From: Flavobacteriales bacterium
GTDB taxonomy: Bacteria; Bacteroidota; Bacteroidia; CAIKAF01
Direction of reading: 5' to 3'
DNA length: 56,200 bases
Assembly: GCA_025451235.1 (NCBI GenBank)
Contig: JANWKT010000025.1
Span: forward strand, 1-56,200
Program-made: the position numbers and the translations under genes
The notes under the pieces: model-generated
Database searches by the model: none
Told to the model about the DNA's origin: nothing
The model's input: only the letters and a program-made list of their open reading frames with translations
Part shown: positions 8,809-18,600 of the stretch, in pieces
Layout: every line of letters begins with the position of its first letter
How positions within the stretch are numbered: the first letter of the stretch is position 1

Positions 8809-10917
8809 ATGAGCTACGCACTACTTGATACTCCGATAGAATATTTGAAAGGCGTTGGCCCCAAAAGGGCCGAGGTGCTTCAAAAAGAATTCGGCATTTT
8901 TAGGTTTGCGGACCTCTTGTTTTATTTTCCATTCAGATATGTGGATCGTACAAAATTTTATAAGATCTCTGAGATCCACCCCGACATGCAATATGTTCAA
9001 GTGAAGGGGAGACTTATTTCGGTAGAAACCATCCAGGGAAAAGGAAAAAATCAACGTTTATCTGCCCTGTTTTCGGATGGAGAAAATACCCTGGAATTGA
9101 TTTGGTTTACGGGATTAAGATGGATAAAAGCCGCATTGAAGACAGATGCGGATTACGTGATCTTTGGAAGACCGGGTTCCTTCAATGGACGCTTGAATAT
9201 GGCTCATCCAGAAATGGAATTATTGAAGGACCATATAGCCTCTCCGCAAGGGAAATTACAGGCAGTTTACAGCACCACGGAAAAAGCAAAAAATTTGGGA
9301 TTGGATAGCAAGGGGATCAGCAAATTGGCCATTACTTTGTTGACCCAAATTCCGCCCAATAGTTTTGGAGAAACCCTTCCATCAACTATTCTCAACCCGT
9401 TAAAACTCATCTCCAGAGAGCAAGCATTGAGGTCTGTGCATATGCCTTCTGACAATGATTCTATGCAGAAATCTTTGTTTAGGCTAAAATTTGAAGAGCT
9501 TTTCTATGCCCAGCTTAGGTTATTGCAAGTCAAAAATCTCAGGAAGCAGCAGTTGAAAGGGATTGTATTTGAAAAGATTGACACCTATTTTGATGAGTTT
9601 TATCACCAACATCTTCCTTTTGAACTCACCAATGCACAGAAGAGAGTGCTCAAGGAAATCCGGAGGGATACGGTGAATGGTTATCAAATGAACCGTTTAT
9701 TGCAAGGAGATGTGGGAAGCGGCAAAACCATCGTAGCTTTAATGACCATGCTGATGGGCATCGACAATGGATACCAGGCGGCCATGCTGGCTCCCACAGA
9801 GATCTTATCCAACCAACACTTTAAAACCATTTCAAAGCTGCTGGAGAAAACCAATCTAAACATAAAACTACTGACCGGTAGTACAAAAAAATCAGAACGG
9901 GAAGAAATATTCCGGCTATTGGAAGATGGAAGCCTGCACATATTGGTGGGTACCCATGCGATTATCGAAAACCCTGTGGTATTCAGGAATCTGGGGATTG
10001 CTATCATCGATGAACAACATCGGTTTGGGGTGGCTCAAAGGGCCAAATTATGGGGCAAAAACAAAGAAAATCCACCCCATGTTTTGGTCATGACAGCAAC
10101 CCCCATTCCCCGAACTTTGGCCATGACCTTGTATGGAGACCTGGATATCAGCGTGATCGATGAGCTACCACCAGGACGCAAATCGATCCGGACCATGCAT
10201 TACCATCAATTCTCCAGGCAAAAAGTATTGGACCTCATGGCTTCCGAGATCAATAAAGGTCGGCAATGCTATGTCGTATTTCCATTGATCGAAGAGTCGG
10301 AAAAAGTGGATATGAAAAATCTCATGGATGGATTTGAGCAATTGCAGGCGGCATTGCCACAGTTCAGCATCAGTATGTTGCACGGGAGAATGACAGGGGA
10401 GGCCAAAGAAAATGAAATGAAAAGATTCGCGGCAGGTAAGACCCAGATCATGGTGTCCACCACAGTGATTGAAGTGGGGGTGGATGTGGCCAATGCAACG
10501 ATCATGGTCATCGAAAATGCAGAAAGGTTTGGTTTATCACAATTACACCAGCTGAGGGGCCGGGTGGGCCGGGGGGGGGATCAATCCTATTGCATTTTAC
10601 TTACCAATACCAAACTTAGCAACGATGCCGAGATCCGCATGCAAACCATGGTTAGGACCAATAATGGGTTCGAGATCAGCGAGGTAGACCTGGATCTGAG
10701 AGGTCCCGGGGACATCGAAGGTACCCGCCAGAGTGGAGATATGAAATTTAAGATAGCCGATCTTGCGCATGATCAGCAAATATTGGTCCTGGCGAGGGAA
10801 ATGGCGCAGCATATACTAGAAGATGATCCTGAGTTAAAAAATGCTCAAAATGCCATTATTCACGAAATTTTAAGTCTTGAAATGAAAACAAGAGGTGCCT
10901 GGGCACGTATATCATAG
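8809..10917 (+). CDS. recG: ATP-dependent DNA helicase RecG
   Basis: A branch-migration helicase that rescues stalled forks and processes Holliday junctions. The 702-residue protein has the N-terminal wedge/OB region, helicase motif I GDVGSGKTIVA, motif Ia MLAPTEIL, DEQH box (IIDEQHRFGVAQR), motif III MTATPIPRTLA, motif V VSTTVIEVGVDV and motif VI QLRGRVGRG, all in order. Length is normal. The ATG at 8809 follows an AT-rich stretch after the biotin-operon repeat. A G8 run near 10573 lies inside the conserved GRGGDQSY segment and keeps the frame. Confidence 0.97.
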   Translation: MSYALLDTPIEYLKGVGPKRAEVLQKEFGIFRFADLLFYFPFRYVDRTKFYKISEIHPDMQYVQVKGRLISVETIQGKGKNQRLSALFSDGENTLELIWFTGLRWIKAALKTDADYVIFGRPGSFNGRLNMAHPEMELLKDHIASPQGKLQAVYSTTEKAKNLGLDSKGISKLAITLLTQIPPNSFGETLPSTILNPLKLISREQALRSVHMPSDNDSMQKSLFRLKFEELFYAQLRLLQVKNLRKQQLKGIVFEKIDTYFDEFYHQHLPFELTNAQKRVLKEIRRDTVNGYQMNRLLQGDVGSGKTIVALMTMLMGIDNGYQAAMLAPTEILSNQHFKTISKLLEKTNLNIKLLTGSTKKSEREEIFRLLEDGSLHILVGTHAIIENPVVFRNLGIAIIDEQHRFGVAQRAKLWGKNKENPPHVLVMTATPIPRTLAMTLYGDLDISVIDELPPGRKSIRTMHYHQFSRQKVLDLMASEINKGRQCYVVFPLIEESEKVDMKNLMDGFEQLQAALPQFSISMLHGRMTGEAKENEMKRFAAGKTQIMVSTTVIEVGVDVANATIMVIENAERFGLSQLHQLRGRVGRGGDQSYCILLTNTKLSNDAEIRMQTMVRTNNGFEISEVDLDLRGPGDIEGTRQSGDMKFKIADLAHDQQILVLAREMAQHILEDDPELKNAQNAIIHEILSLEMKTRGAWARIS

Positions 10918-10985
10918 AAATTTAAAAAATAAATAGCATATTGCTGCCTGGTCTAATTCAGGGCAGAAAAAACTATTTTTGTTGC

Positions 10986-11738
10986 ATGAGGTTAATACGT
11001 ATACATCTAACCCTTCTTGTCATTTTTGCATCATCTTATATGGTGCAGGCGCAGCATTGTTGCTGGACCCCAGACAGTATGCCTGCTGTAAGCAGTTTAA
11101 GGGACAGTATTACCAAATGGATCCATCGTTACGAAAAAGAGATATTTGCCTTCGAACGACAGGATGATACATTACCCTACCCCAAAGACGCAATTCTTTT
11201 TGTAGGTAGCTCCAGTATAAGAACTTGGAAATCACTGAATACCGATATGAGCCCGCTTCCGGTGATCAATAGAGGATTTGGAGGCGCTACTTTGGTTGAA
11301 TTGTCGTACTATTCAGAAAGGATCATTTATAAGTATAATCCCAAGGCCATCGTGGTCTACTGCGGTGAAAATGATCTCGCAGTGAACTTTTCGAGGGTCG
11401 AAGATGTTTTAAATGAATTTCGGGAACTCAACGAAAAAAGAAAACTTTTCCTTCCTGAAGCCAAGGTTTTCTTTATCTCTATCAAACCCTCGCCCAGCAG
11501 GGCATTTTATCATGATAAATTTAAAATGGCCAACCAACTGGTTCAGCAATACGTAAAAGAAAGTCCGCAGGACCTGTTTTACATTGATATAACACCCTGT
11601 ATGATGGATAAATACGGAAATATTGATGATAGTATTTTCAAGAAGGATAGGTTACATATGAATAGCGACGGTTATCAACGATGGGCAAAGATCATCAAAC
11701 CTGAGCTCATCAAGTGCTTAAATTTAAAAGTTAAATAG
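10986..11738 (+). CDS. Secreted SGNH/GDSL-family hydrolase
   Basis: A 250-residue protein with a signal peptide (MRLIRIHLTLLVIFASS, cleavage near VQAQ); the ATG at 10986 is chosen because it starts this peptide. SGNH blocks are present: FVGSSS with the presumed nucleophile Ser76, GFGGATL with the block II Gly, VVYCGENDLA with the GxND Asn, and DRLHMNSDGY with the catalytic Asp and His. It is probably an esterase or deacetylase acting on an envelope glycan. It lies upstream of two further SGNH proteins and an MBOAT acyltransferase. A TATTTTTG element (10974-10981) ends only five bases before the ATG, so the transcript could be nearly leaderless. Confidence 0.88.
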   Translation: MRLIRIHLTLLVIFASSYMVQAQHCCWTPDSMPAVSSLRDSITKWIHRYEKEIFAFERQDDTLPYPKDAILFVGSSSIRTWKSLNTDMSPLPVINRGFGGATLVELSYYSERIIYKYNPKAIVVYCGENDLAVNFSRVEDVLNEFRELNEKRKLFLPEAKVFFISIKPSPSRAFYHDKFKMANQLVQQYVKESPQDLFYIDITPCMMDKYGNIDDSIFKKDRLHMNSDGYQRWAKIIKPELIKCLNLKVK

Positions 11739-11781
11739 CTGTTAACACCTCTGTTATGAGTAAAGTATGGTTAATATCTTT

Positions 11782-11789
11782 TATCTTTG
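11782..11789 (+). promoter_or_regulatory. Probable -7 promoter element of the LysM-MBOAT operon
   Basis: In the 133-base gap before the LysM gene, TATCTTTG matches TAnnTTTG about 80 bases before the ATG. The -33 position has no TTTG, so this is a partial match. Confidence 0.4.
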
Positions 11790-11871
11790 AATATCACTTA
11801 ACCACCCCTTCAAGTGTAACTTTAGCCGGCAATACGATTAGGATCTACTTAAGAAACAACATATTAAAGGG

Positions 11872-13443
11872 ATGAAGAAAATCGGATTTTTACTGACAAT
11901 TGCTTTATTACTGCTGATGAACATGCAGTCAGTACAGGCATTTCAGCCCGATACCACCTTTGCACAGCGTTTAAAGATCATCGAAAAAAATATTCCGTAC
12001 CAGTTAACCCTGGAGCTTCAGGAAGCCATTAACCGTAAAGTATATACCAACAAAACCGAGTCGGAACTTATATTGACCCGTTCTATTGAGTTTTTGCCTC
12101 ATATCGAGAAAGAACTATGGCAAAATGACCTTCCATCTGAATTTAAATACATTCCTGTAGCTATGTCGGGCCTTGATCCTACCAGCATTACCTATAATGG
12201 TGGAGCAGGGATCTGGGGATTGCAATACATCATCGCCAAAAGATATGGTTTGAATGTGGATGAGTTTGAGGATGAAAGAAGGGATCACTTAAAAAGCACC
12301 TGTGTATCAATACAATACATTCAGGACCTTCAAAAAAACTATGGTAACTGGACCTTAACATTGCTTTCTTTTATTACCAGTCCGAGCGATGTGAACTCTG
12401 CCATTTGCAGAAGCGGGAACAGTGCAGATGTATGGAAGATCTATGAACAAATGTCTAACAAGCAAAAAAACCTGTTCATCGAGTTCATTGCTTCGGCTTA
12501 TTTGCTCAATTTCTATGATACCCATGGGTTAGACAAAAAACAACCCAACTACGAATGGGCCAATTGTACTGCATATACGGTTGAAAATAATACCAGCCTT
12601 GCTGATCTGGCGGCTTATTTAGGAGTTTCTGAAAACACCCTTAAACAAGCCAATCCAACCATCCGGTCGCATTATATTCCCGGAAATAAAGGCTATACCG
12701 TACGCATTCCGATGTCGTATTCAGAGAAATACATCAGCTATAAACCTGCTGAGATCCTGAATATCGCGATTGTCCAAAACCAAACCACAGTGACGCCTAC
12801 GGTTGATAATACGAACAAAGCCGGCACAAATACCGATAACAACAATGGATCGGTGCATAATTCATCGAATTATTTTGCCGTTAAAACCAACAATACCCCT
12901 ACCAACAGCAAGGCATCCACCGGAAGCTATCAGACCCAGAAATCCTATTATAAAGTGAAAAGCGGAGATAACCTGGGGAAGATCGCCGGTAAATACCATG
13001 TTTCCGTTTCTTCTTTGAAAAGCTGGAATGGATTGAAAAGTGATAAGATCTATATCGGTCAGAAAATATGTATCCATAAAAAAGTTTGGGTTGCCAATAA
13101 GGTTACCGAAACAGAGACCCATACGCAGGTAGAAGAGGATGACAAAGGTTCAAATACTGAATCCAATACCACCAAAGAAAACAATACTTCTACCACGGCC
13201 AACGCAGATAAAGGTCCCAATGCAAATACCCCTAATAATAGCAATACTACAAAAACCGTTACTACCGAAAAAGCCCCCGTTAACACCGTAAAATCTTGGG
13301 TTACCTACAAGGTACAAAAAGGCGATACCTTATGGAAAATTGCCACCAAGCATGGGGTGTCAGTCGACGATGTTAGAAATAATAACAACGTACCGGGTGA
13401 TAAAATTATCGTAGGACAGGTTTTGAAGATCAAAAGCAAATAA
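11872..13443 (+). CDS. LysM protein with a lytic-transglycosylase-like domain lacking the catalytic Glu
   Basis: A 523-residue exported protein with a signal peptide (MKKIGFLLTIALLLL, cleavage near VQAF). Residues about 85-210 match MltD-type transglycosylases (LPSEFKYIP, SGLDP, GGAGIWGLQYIIAKRYGL). Where MltD has the catalytic Glu in PIVESAFDP, this protein has Met98 (PVAMSGLDP), and the AYNSGEG motif is replaced by SFITSPSD. Three LysM-like modules follow, near 240-290, 360-400 (YYKVKSGDNLGKIAGKY) and 475-522 (TYKVQKGDTLWKIATKH), separated by Asn/Thr-rich linkers. I infer a peptidoglycan-binding, probably non-catalytic protein. The next gene starts ten bases downstream. Confidence 0.85.
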   Translation: MKKIGFLLTIALLLLMNMQSVQAFQPDTTFAQRLKIIEKNIPYQLTLELQEAINRKVYTNKTESELILTRSIEFLPHIEKELWQNDLPSEFKYIPVAMSGLDPTSITYNGGAGIWGLQYIIAKRYGLNVDEFEDERRDHLKSTCVSIQYIQDLQKNYGNWTLTLLSFITSPSDVNSAICRSGNSADVWKIYEQMSNKQKNLFIEFIASAYLLNFYDTHGLDKKQPNYEWANCTAYTVENNTSLADLAAYLGVSENTLKQANPTIRSHYIPGNKGYTVRIPMSYSEKYISYKPAEILNIAIVQNQTTVTPTVDNTNKAGTNTDNNNGSVHNSSNYFAVKTNNTPTNSKASTGSYQTQKSYYKVKSGDNLGKIAGKYHVSVSSLKSWNGLKSDKIYIGQKICIHKKVWVANKVTETETHTQVEEDDKGSNTESNTTKENNTSTTANADKGPNANTPNNSNTTKTVTTEKAPVNTVKSWVTYKVQKGDTLWKIATKHGVSVDDVRNNNNVPGDKIIVGQVLKIKSK

Positions 13444-13452
13444 CTTTGTGGA

Positions 13453-15222
13453 ATGGATAATATAAAACCACTCCGCATTGTTGGATTTGTTTCCGTATGC
13501 ATTGTTTTCCTGGCTTTTATTTCCCTCATCTTTCCTAAGAAAGGTATTCTGTTGTACACTGAGCCCAGTGAAAGGGATTCAAGCGTACAGGATTCCATTA
13601 AGATCAAATTCCCGTCTTTCGCTTCCTTCTTTACGATCGATACCACCAAATACGCTGATATTGATAATATCCTTCATCACCATATAGATTCTAACCTGCT
13701 GAAAGAACTTAACTCTACTCAGGATAGCCTGGATGCTTTCAGAAAGATCTCCATGGATAATCCAGGCAGGATCCATTATCCAAAAAACAATAAAGGGGTG
13801 TTGTATTCTTTCTTCGAAGCGTTGGAGAATGCCGAGGACGATCAGGCTTCGTTGAGGATCTTACATTATGGGGATTCGCAGATCGAAATGGATAGAATTA
13901 CCAGCTATATCCGGGAGCAATTGCAAAATAAATTTGGTGGTAGCGGACCGGGATTCCAACCTGCCGTTCAGGTGATCCCCAATATTTCCACCCGACAAAC
14001 TACCTCAGGGAATTTTGTACGATACGCCAGCTGGGGTTTCGATCAGAGCCAAAAGGCCGAGCATGGCAGGTATGGCCCTATGCTGAATTTTTGTGAACTG
14101 GACAATGGAGGAGGTACCATTAGTTTTACTCCCAGTCATCAGGCGTATTCAAAGGCACAGTTGATCAATAACGTAAAAGTATTAGTGGGTGATCTTGAAT
14201 CAGACCTCACGGTAACTCTCCGAGGGGATGGAGGCAGTGCAGGTACCAAAACAGCCAAAGCAGGCAAAGGTATTCAGCTGCTGGAATGGAACCTGGACAA
14301 CTTTCCAAAAACAATTTCAGTAAGTTTTAGCGGAGGAGGCACTCCCGAGATATACGGAATTGCCCTGGATGGCAAAACGGGAGTATCCGTTGACAATCTT
14401 CCAATGAGAGGTTGCTCAGGTACCATATTTAAACGTACTACTTCTACCATCCTTAAAAAATCATTCGAACTATTGAATGTAAAACTATTGATCCTCGAAT
14501 TCGGAGGTAATATGATGCCTTCGATCAATGGTCCGAAAACCGCCGAGAATTATGGTAAGAATTTCTATGAACAGATCATGTACCTGAAACAACAAAATCC
14601 GAATATGGATATCATCGTCATTGGTCCGGCTGATATGTCGAAAAGGATCAATGGCAATATGGTCTCTTATCCGGATCTTCCTGTGGTGGTGGAGCACCTG
14701 AAAAAGGCCGCCTTTGATGCAGGCGGGGCCTATTGGGATACTTATCAGGTAATGGGTGGACATAACTCTATGCCAACCTGGGTAAAGGAAGGATTAGCCG
14801 GTAAAGATTATATCCATTTTACAACGGATGGTGCTAAAAAAATCTCCGAATTATTCTACGAAGCTTTGATCAATGATTATAATGAATATAGGTTAGAAAA
14901 AAGGATCAGGCAGTTGAATGGACAGGAACCCTTAAAGATTGAGCCGGATACGATCAAAAAAGATACCGTTGAACAAAAGAAGAAAGAAGCTCCGGTGGTG
15001 GTCGTTCCACCCGGAAAAGCCAGGCCTTTCAAATCTGTAAAAAAGGTGACCATCATGCAAAAGAACAGGTGGGTCACCCATATTGTTAAGCCTGGTGATA
15101 CGCTTTGGGAAATTGCTCAAAAATACAATGCAACGGTTGAAGATATTATGAGGGATAACAATATGGAAAGTGATAAGATCAATGAAGGGCAAACCCTCCG
15201 GATAAAAAAAGGAAGTAAATAA
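13453..15222 (+). CDS. Membrane-anchored SGNH-like protein with C-terminal LysM
   Basis: A 589-residue protein with one N-terminal membrane anchor (residues 9-27). The SGNH fold is suggested by RILHYGDSQIEMDRI (GDS, near 137), LLILEFGGNMMPS in the GxND position and DYIHFTTDG with the Asp/His pair. A charged linker leads to a C-terminal LysM module (THIVKPGDTLWEIAQKYNATVEDIM, to QTLRIKK). This places an esterase or acetyltransferase-like domain at peptidoglycan. The arrangement resembles AlgJ/AlgX or PatB partners of MBOAT acyltransferases. It sits four bases before the next SGNH gene. Confidence 0.83.
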   Translation: MDNIKPLRIVGFVSVCIVFLAFISLIFPKKGILLYTEPSERDSSVQDSIKIKFPSFASFFTIDTTKYADIDNILHHHIDSNLLKELNSTQDSLDAFRKISMDNPGRIHYPKNNKGVLYSFFEALENAEDDQASLRILHYGDSQIEMDRITSYIREQLQNKFGGSGPGFQPAVQVIPNISTRQTTSGNFVRYASWGFDQSQKAEHGRYGPMLNFCELDNGGGTISFTPSHQAYSKAQLINNVKVLVGDLESDLTVTLRGDGGSAGTKTAKAGKGIQLLEWNLDNFPKTISVSFSGGGTPEIYGIALDGKTGVSVDNLPMRGCSGTIFKRTTSTILKKSFELLNVKLLILEFGGNMMPSINGPKTAENYGKNFYEQIMYLKQQNPNMDIIVIGPADMSKRINGNMVSYPDLPVVVEHLKKAAFDAGGAYWDTYQVMGGHNSMPTWVKEGLAGKDYIHFTTDGAKKISELFYEALINDYNEYRLEKRIRQLNGQEPLKIEPDTIKKDTVEQKKKEAPVVVVPPGKARPFKSVKKVTIMQKNRWVTHIVKPGDTLWEIAQKYNATVEDIMRDNNMESDKINEGQTLRIKKGSK

Positions 15223-15226
15223 TAAA

Positions 15227-16501
15227 ATGCAAAAAACCAGGTCCATATTTTTTTTCATCCTGTTTACATTCATTGTAAGCGGTTCAAAAAATATATCGGC
15301 CCAACCGGTTTATGATTTTCCCTATGTGATCCCACAATACGATTTTGTTAATTATGGCATCAATCGCCTCCACTTTCCGGCTGATAGTGCCTATATGAAA
15401 GGGTTTTATGAAAAGATGGACAAGCTCATCTTCGAAGGAGTGGGCAAAATCAACATCATTCATATTGGTGGGTCACACGTTCAGGCCGACATTGTTTCCG
15501 GCAGACTGAGAGAAAGGCTGGCCACTTTTTTCCCGGGAAACAAAGGAAGTCGTGGAATGATCTTTCCATTTAAAGTAGCAGGTACCAATAACCCAGGGAA
15601 TTATTTTGTAACCTATACAGGTAAATGGACCACCTGTAAAAATGTAACTTATAAAGCCAACTGCGAATTGGGTTTAACCGGTATGTCCATTACCACATAC
15701 GATACCACTTCCAGTATTTCCATCTCGCTAAAACGAGAAAACTATCCGGCTTACGATTTCAACCGGATCCGGTTATTTCACAGGGCCGACAGTAATCAAT
15801 TCAAAGTAAAACTGGGTTGGTTGGATTCAACTCAGTATACCGTTCAGTACAATTATACCAAAGGGATCACAGATATTTATTTGAAAACCTATTTATCAGA
15901 TCTGCAAATTCAATTCATCAAAACTGGTTCACATCAATGGTTCTATACCTTATACGGGATCCAATTGGAAAATGATGATGCCGGAATGACCTATCATGCG
16001 ATCGGCGTGAATGGAGCAGGGACCTATTCATATTTAAAATGTTCCCTGTTCGAGCAGCATATGGCTGAGCTGAAGCCCGACCTGGTGATCCTCGGAGTAG
16101 GTATCAACGATGCAGCAGGCTCGTCTTTTGATGCCGGGACTTTCGAATTGAATTATGAAAAGATCATCGAAAAGATCCACAAGGCCTCCCCACATGCTGC
16201 TATTATTTTTATAACCAATAACGATAGTTATAGAAAATACAGGAGAAGGTATTATGTAAATTACAATGCAACGGCAGTAAGAGAAAGAATGTACAACCTG
16301 GCCACCAAGCATAACCTGGCAGTCTGGGATTTTTTTAACATCATGGGCGGACTAGGATCTATGGCTACCTGGCAGAAAAATAGCCTGGCAGCTTCCGATC
16401 GGATACATTTTTCAACCGCAGGTTATAAGCTCATGGGGGATCTTTTATTCAACGCTATTTTAAAAAGTTACGAAAACCATATCAACAATAAATACCGCTA
16501 A
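15227..16501 (+). CDS. Secreted SGNH-like protein, MBOAT partner
   Basis: A 424-residue protein with a signal peptide (hydrophobic IFFFILFTFIVSG). The SGNH blocks are INIIHIGGSHVQAD (GDS changed to GGS), LVILGVGINDAAG with the GxND Asn, and DRIHFSTAGYKLMG with Asp/His. It is related in plan to the preceding protein but lacks LysM, so the two look like diverged paralogues. It ends eight bases before the MBOAT gene. I infer that it transfers or removes acyl groups on an envelope polymer. The polymer is not identifiable from sequence. Confidence 0.83.
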   Translation: MQKTRSIFFFILFTFIVSGSKNISAQPVYDFPYVIPQYDFVNYGINRLHFPADSAYMKGFYEKMDKLIFEGVGKINIIHIGGSHVQADIVSGRLRERLATFFPGNKGSRGMIFPFKVAGTNNPGNYFVTYTGKWTTCKNVTYKANCELGLTGMSITTYDTTSSISISLKRENYPAYDFNRIRLFHRADSNQFKVKLGWLDSTQYTVQYNYTKGITDIYLKTYLSDLQIQFIKTGSHQWFYTLYGIQLENDDAGMTYHAIGVNGAGTYSYLKCSLFEQHMAELKPDLVILGVGINDAAGSSFDAGTFELNYEKIIEKIHKASPHAAIIFITNNDSYRKYRRRYYVNYNATAVRERMYNLATKHNLAVWDFFNIMGGLGSMATWQKNSLAASDRIHFSTAGYKLMGDLLFNAILKSYENHINNKYR

Positions 16502-16509
16502 CCTAAAAC

Positions 16510-18594
16510 ATGCTGTTCGGCCTTTTAATACCCCTTATTGTACTTGTTATACTTGCTCTGATCGGCTGGGAAAAAATGAACTCCCAACAAAAAGTGGGAG
16601 CCGGAATCATATTGGGTCTTTATTCGGTTGGAATGGTCATTGTTTTACTTGTTACTGGGGTTGGTAAGCATATTTTTGGTTTCGATCCCCAACACCCCCT
16701 CCTATTTACCGAGTTTTATTTCTGGGCCTTCTTCCTCATGGTAATGGTGGGATTCTCCCTGGTGCATAAGCGAAGACTGATGCGAAGTACCTTCCTGATG
16801 GCGGTGAGTTTATTCTTTTATTGGAAAACCTCCGGGTTCTTTGTTGTACTGCTTATTTTTTCTACCATTTTCGATTATAATGTGGGGATGCGGATGGAGA
16901 AAACAGAAACCAACTGGAAGAGAAAACTGCTTTTGTTCTTAAGTGTTTTTGTGAACCTGGGCATGTTGGTCTACTTCAAATACGCATACTTCTTTACGGA
17001 TTCTTATAACCAGATATTTTTGCCGGATACACCACCCGAGCAGCAAATGCATGTAATCAATTGGTTTGCCAAATGGGCGAATGAGGTTACAGGTGCACTC
17101 AGCGAATTTTTCCGATTCAAAAGCAGTGTTACTGATTTTACCACCCATTATAAAGTAGATACCATCCTTCTACCGGTGGGAGTTTCCTTCTTTACTTTCC
17201 AAACCATTAGCTATGCAGTGGATGTATATAGAAGGGAATTAAAGGCAGTAAGAAATATATTGGATTTCGGATTTTTCGTCTCCTATTTCCCCCAGCTGGT
17301 TGCCGGACCTATTGTTAGGGCCACTGATTTTGTACCCCAGATCTATAAAGAATTTAAGCTTACCAAATACGAATTCGGACTTGCCATCTTCTGGATTCTG
17401 AACGGGTTGATCAAAAAACTTGTATTGAGCGATTACCTGGCTGCCAACTATATCGATCGTGTTTTCGATTCCCCGGAGATATACGGAGGATTAGGAAATA
17501 TATTGGCCCTCTTCCTCTATTCACTCCAGGTATATGCCGACTTCTCCGGCTATACCGACATAGCCATAGGTGTGTCTTTGCTGCTGGGATTCAGGCTCCC
17601 CATGAATTTTAATTCCCCGTATAAATCTAAAAACGTGGCTGAATTCTGGAAACGATGGCATATGTCATTGTCAAATTGGCTCAGGGATTATTTATATATA
17701 CCCTTAGGAGGAAATAAAAGGGCCAGTTTTGGTTCGTTTTTCTGGCTCCTGGTCATCTCCGCATTTGTATTAGTTATGCCGGGAACCATCGGTTTCCTCA
17801 AGACCCCTGCCACCTTGCTTATTTCTATTGCCATTATTTATTTTACCCTCATCGTTGCCTTCCTTCCTAAAATACCAAGGCTTGCCCTGGGTGCTGTTGT
17901 TGTTCTGGCATTTATTGCACAGCTTATATTCAATGCAGTCGGAAATCCAGCACTGAATCCCATTTTTAACATGGAGATCTTCCCCTGGTATGTGGTACTC
18001 ATCATTGCAGTAGTGGGGAATATTATTCTTTTCCTTATTTCCAAAACACGCAGGAATACCATTGTCACCAATATCAACCTCATGCTTACCATGGTGATTG
18101 GGGGACTATGGCATGGAGCCAGCTGGAATTTCCTGATTTGGGGGGCCTTGAATGGTGTAGGTTTGGTGGTCTATAAATCATGGAAGAAAATTTCTCCTTA
18201 CGAAAAATCCAATTTCTTCCTGGTAAATGCCTGGAAGATCTTTTTCACTTTTGTATTTATTTCCTTCACCCGTTTATTCTTCAGGGCAGGTGACATCAAA
18301 AATACCAATGGAGGAATGGAAACGGTGAACCGTATGTGGAAGCAGATCACTACCGGTTGGTGGGAAAAATGGGAACCTTATGCGGCCCTTCTGGGTGGAT
18401 ATTGGAAAATCTGGGCGGTTTTTATCATTGGCATGATCATTCATTGGTTGCCAGTAAATTTTAAAGACTGGTACCGGAATACTTTTGCTAAATCTTCTAT
18501 CTATGCACAAGCTGCATCGGTAATCATTGTTGTATTTTTATTGCTGCAATTCATTACCGCTGGACTTCAAACTTTTATATATTTTCAATTCTAA
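16510..18594 (+). CDS. MBOAT-family membrane O-acyltransferase (AlgI/PatA-like)
   Basis: A 694-residue polytopic membrane protein. The MBOAT/AlgI signature is complete: SYFPQLVAGPIVRA, YADFSGYTDIAIGVSLLLGFRLP, FWKRWHMSLSNWLRDYLYIPLGGNK with His384, and GGLWHGASWNFLIWGALNG with the catalytic His535. AlgI-type proteins move acetyl groups across the inner membrane for transfer by periplasmic SGNH partners, which are encoded immediately upstream. It is longer than AlgI (about 500 residues) because of an N-terminal extension and an extra hydrophobic insert around 415-510. The target may be peptidoglycan, given the LysM domains, but that is inference. Confidence 0.92.
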   Translation: MLFGLLIPLIVLVILALIGWEKMNSQQKVGAGIILGLYSVGMVIVLLVTGVGKHIFGFDPQHPLLFTEFYFWAFFLMVMVGFSLVHKRRLMRSTFLMAVSLFFYWKTSGFFVVLLIFSTIFDYNVGMRMEKTETNWKRKLLLFLSVFVNLGMLVYFKYAYFFTDSYNQIFLPDTPPEQQMHVINWFAKWANEVTGALSEFFRFKSSVTDFTTHYKVDTILLPVGVSFFTFQTISYAVDVYRRELKAVRNILDFGFFVSYFPQLVAGPIVRATDFVPQIYKEFKLTKYEFGLAIFWILNGLIKKLVLSDYLAANYIDRVFDSPEIYGGLGNILALFLYSLQVYADFSGYTDIAIGVSLLLGFRLPMNFNSPYKSKNVAEFWKRWHMSLSNWLRDYLYIPLGGNKRASFGSFFWLLVISAFVLVMPGTIGFLKTPATLLISIAIIYFTLIVAFLPKIPRLALGAVVVLAFIAQLIFNAVGNPALNPIFNMEIFPWYVVLIIAVVGNIILFLISKTRRNTIVTNINLMLTMVIGGLWHGASWNFLIWGALNGVGLVVYKSWKKISPYEKSNFFLVNAWKIFFTFVFISFTRLFFRAGDIKNTNGGMETVNRMWKQITTGWWEKWEPYAALLGGYWKIWAVFIIGMIIHWLPVNFKDWYRNTFAKSSIYAQAASVIIVVFLLLQFITAGLQTFIYFQF

Positions 18595-18600
18595 AAAACG

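Noticed and set aside
10573-10580. G8 run in recG as a possible frameshift
   Set aside because: The frame continues through conserved motif VI (GRVGRGGDQSY) without a break.
12862-13286. Reverse-strand frames opposite the LysM gene
   Set aside because: Produced by Thr/Asn-rich linker codons read backwards; hydrophobic low complexity only.
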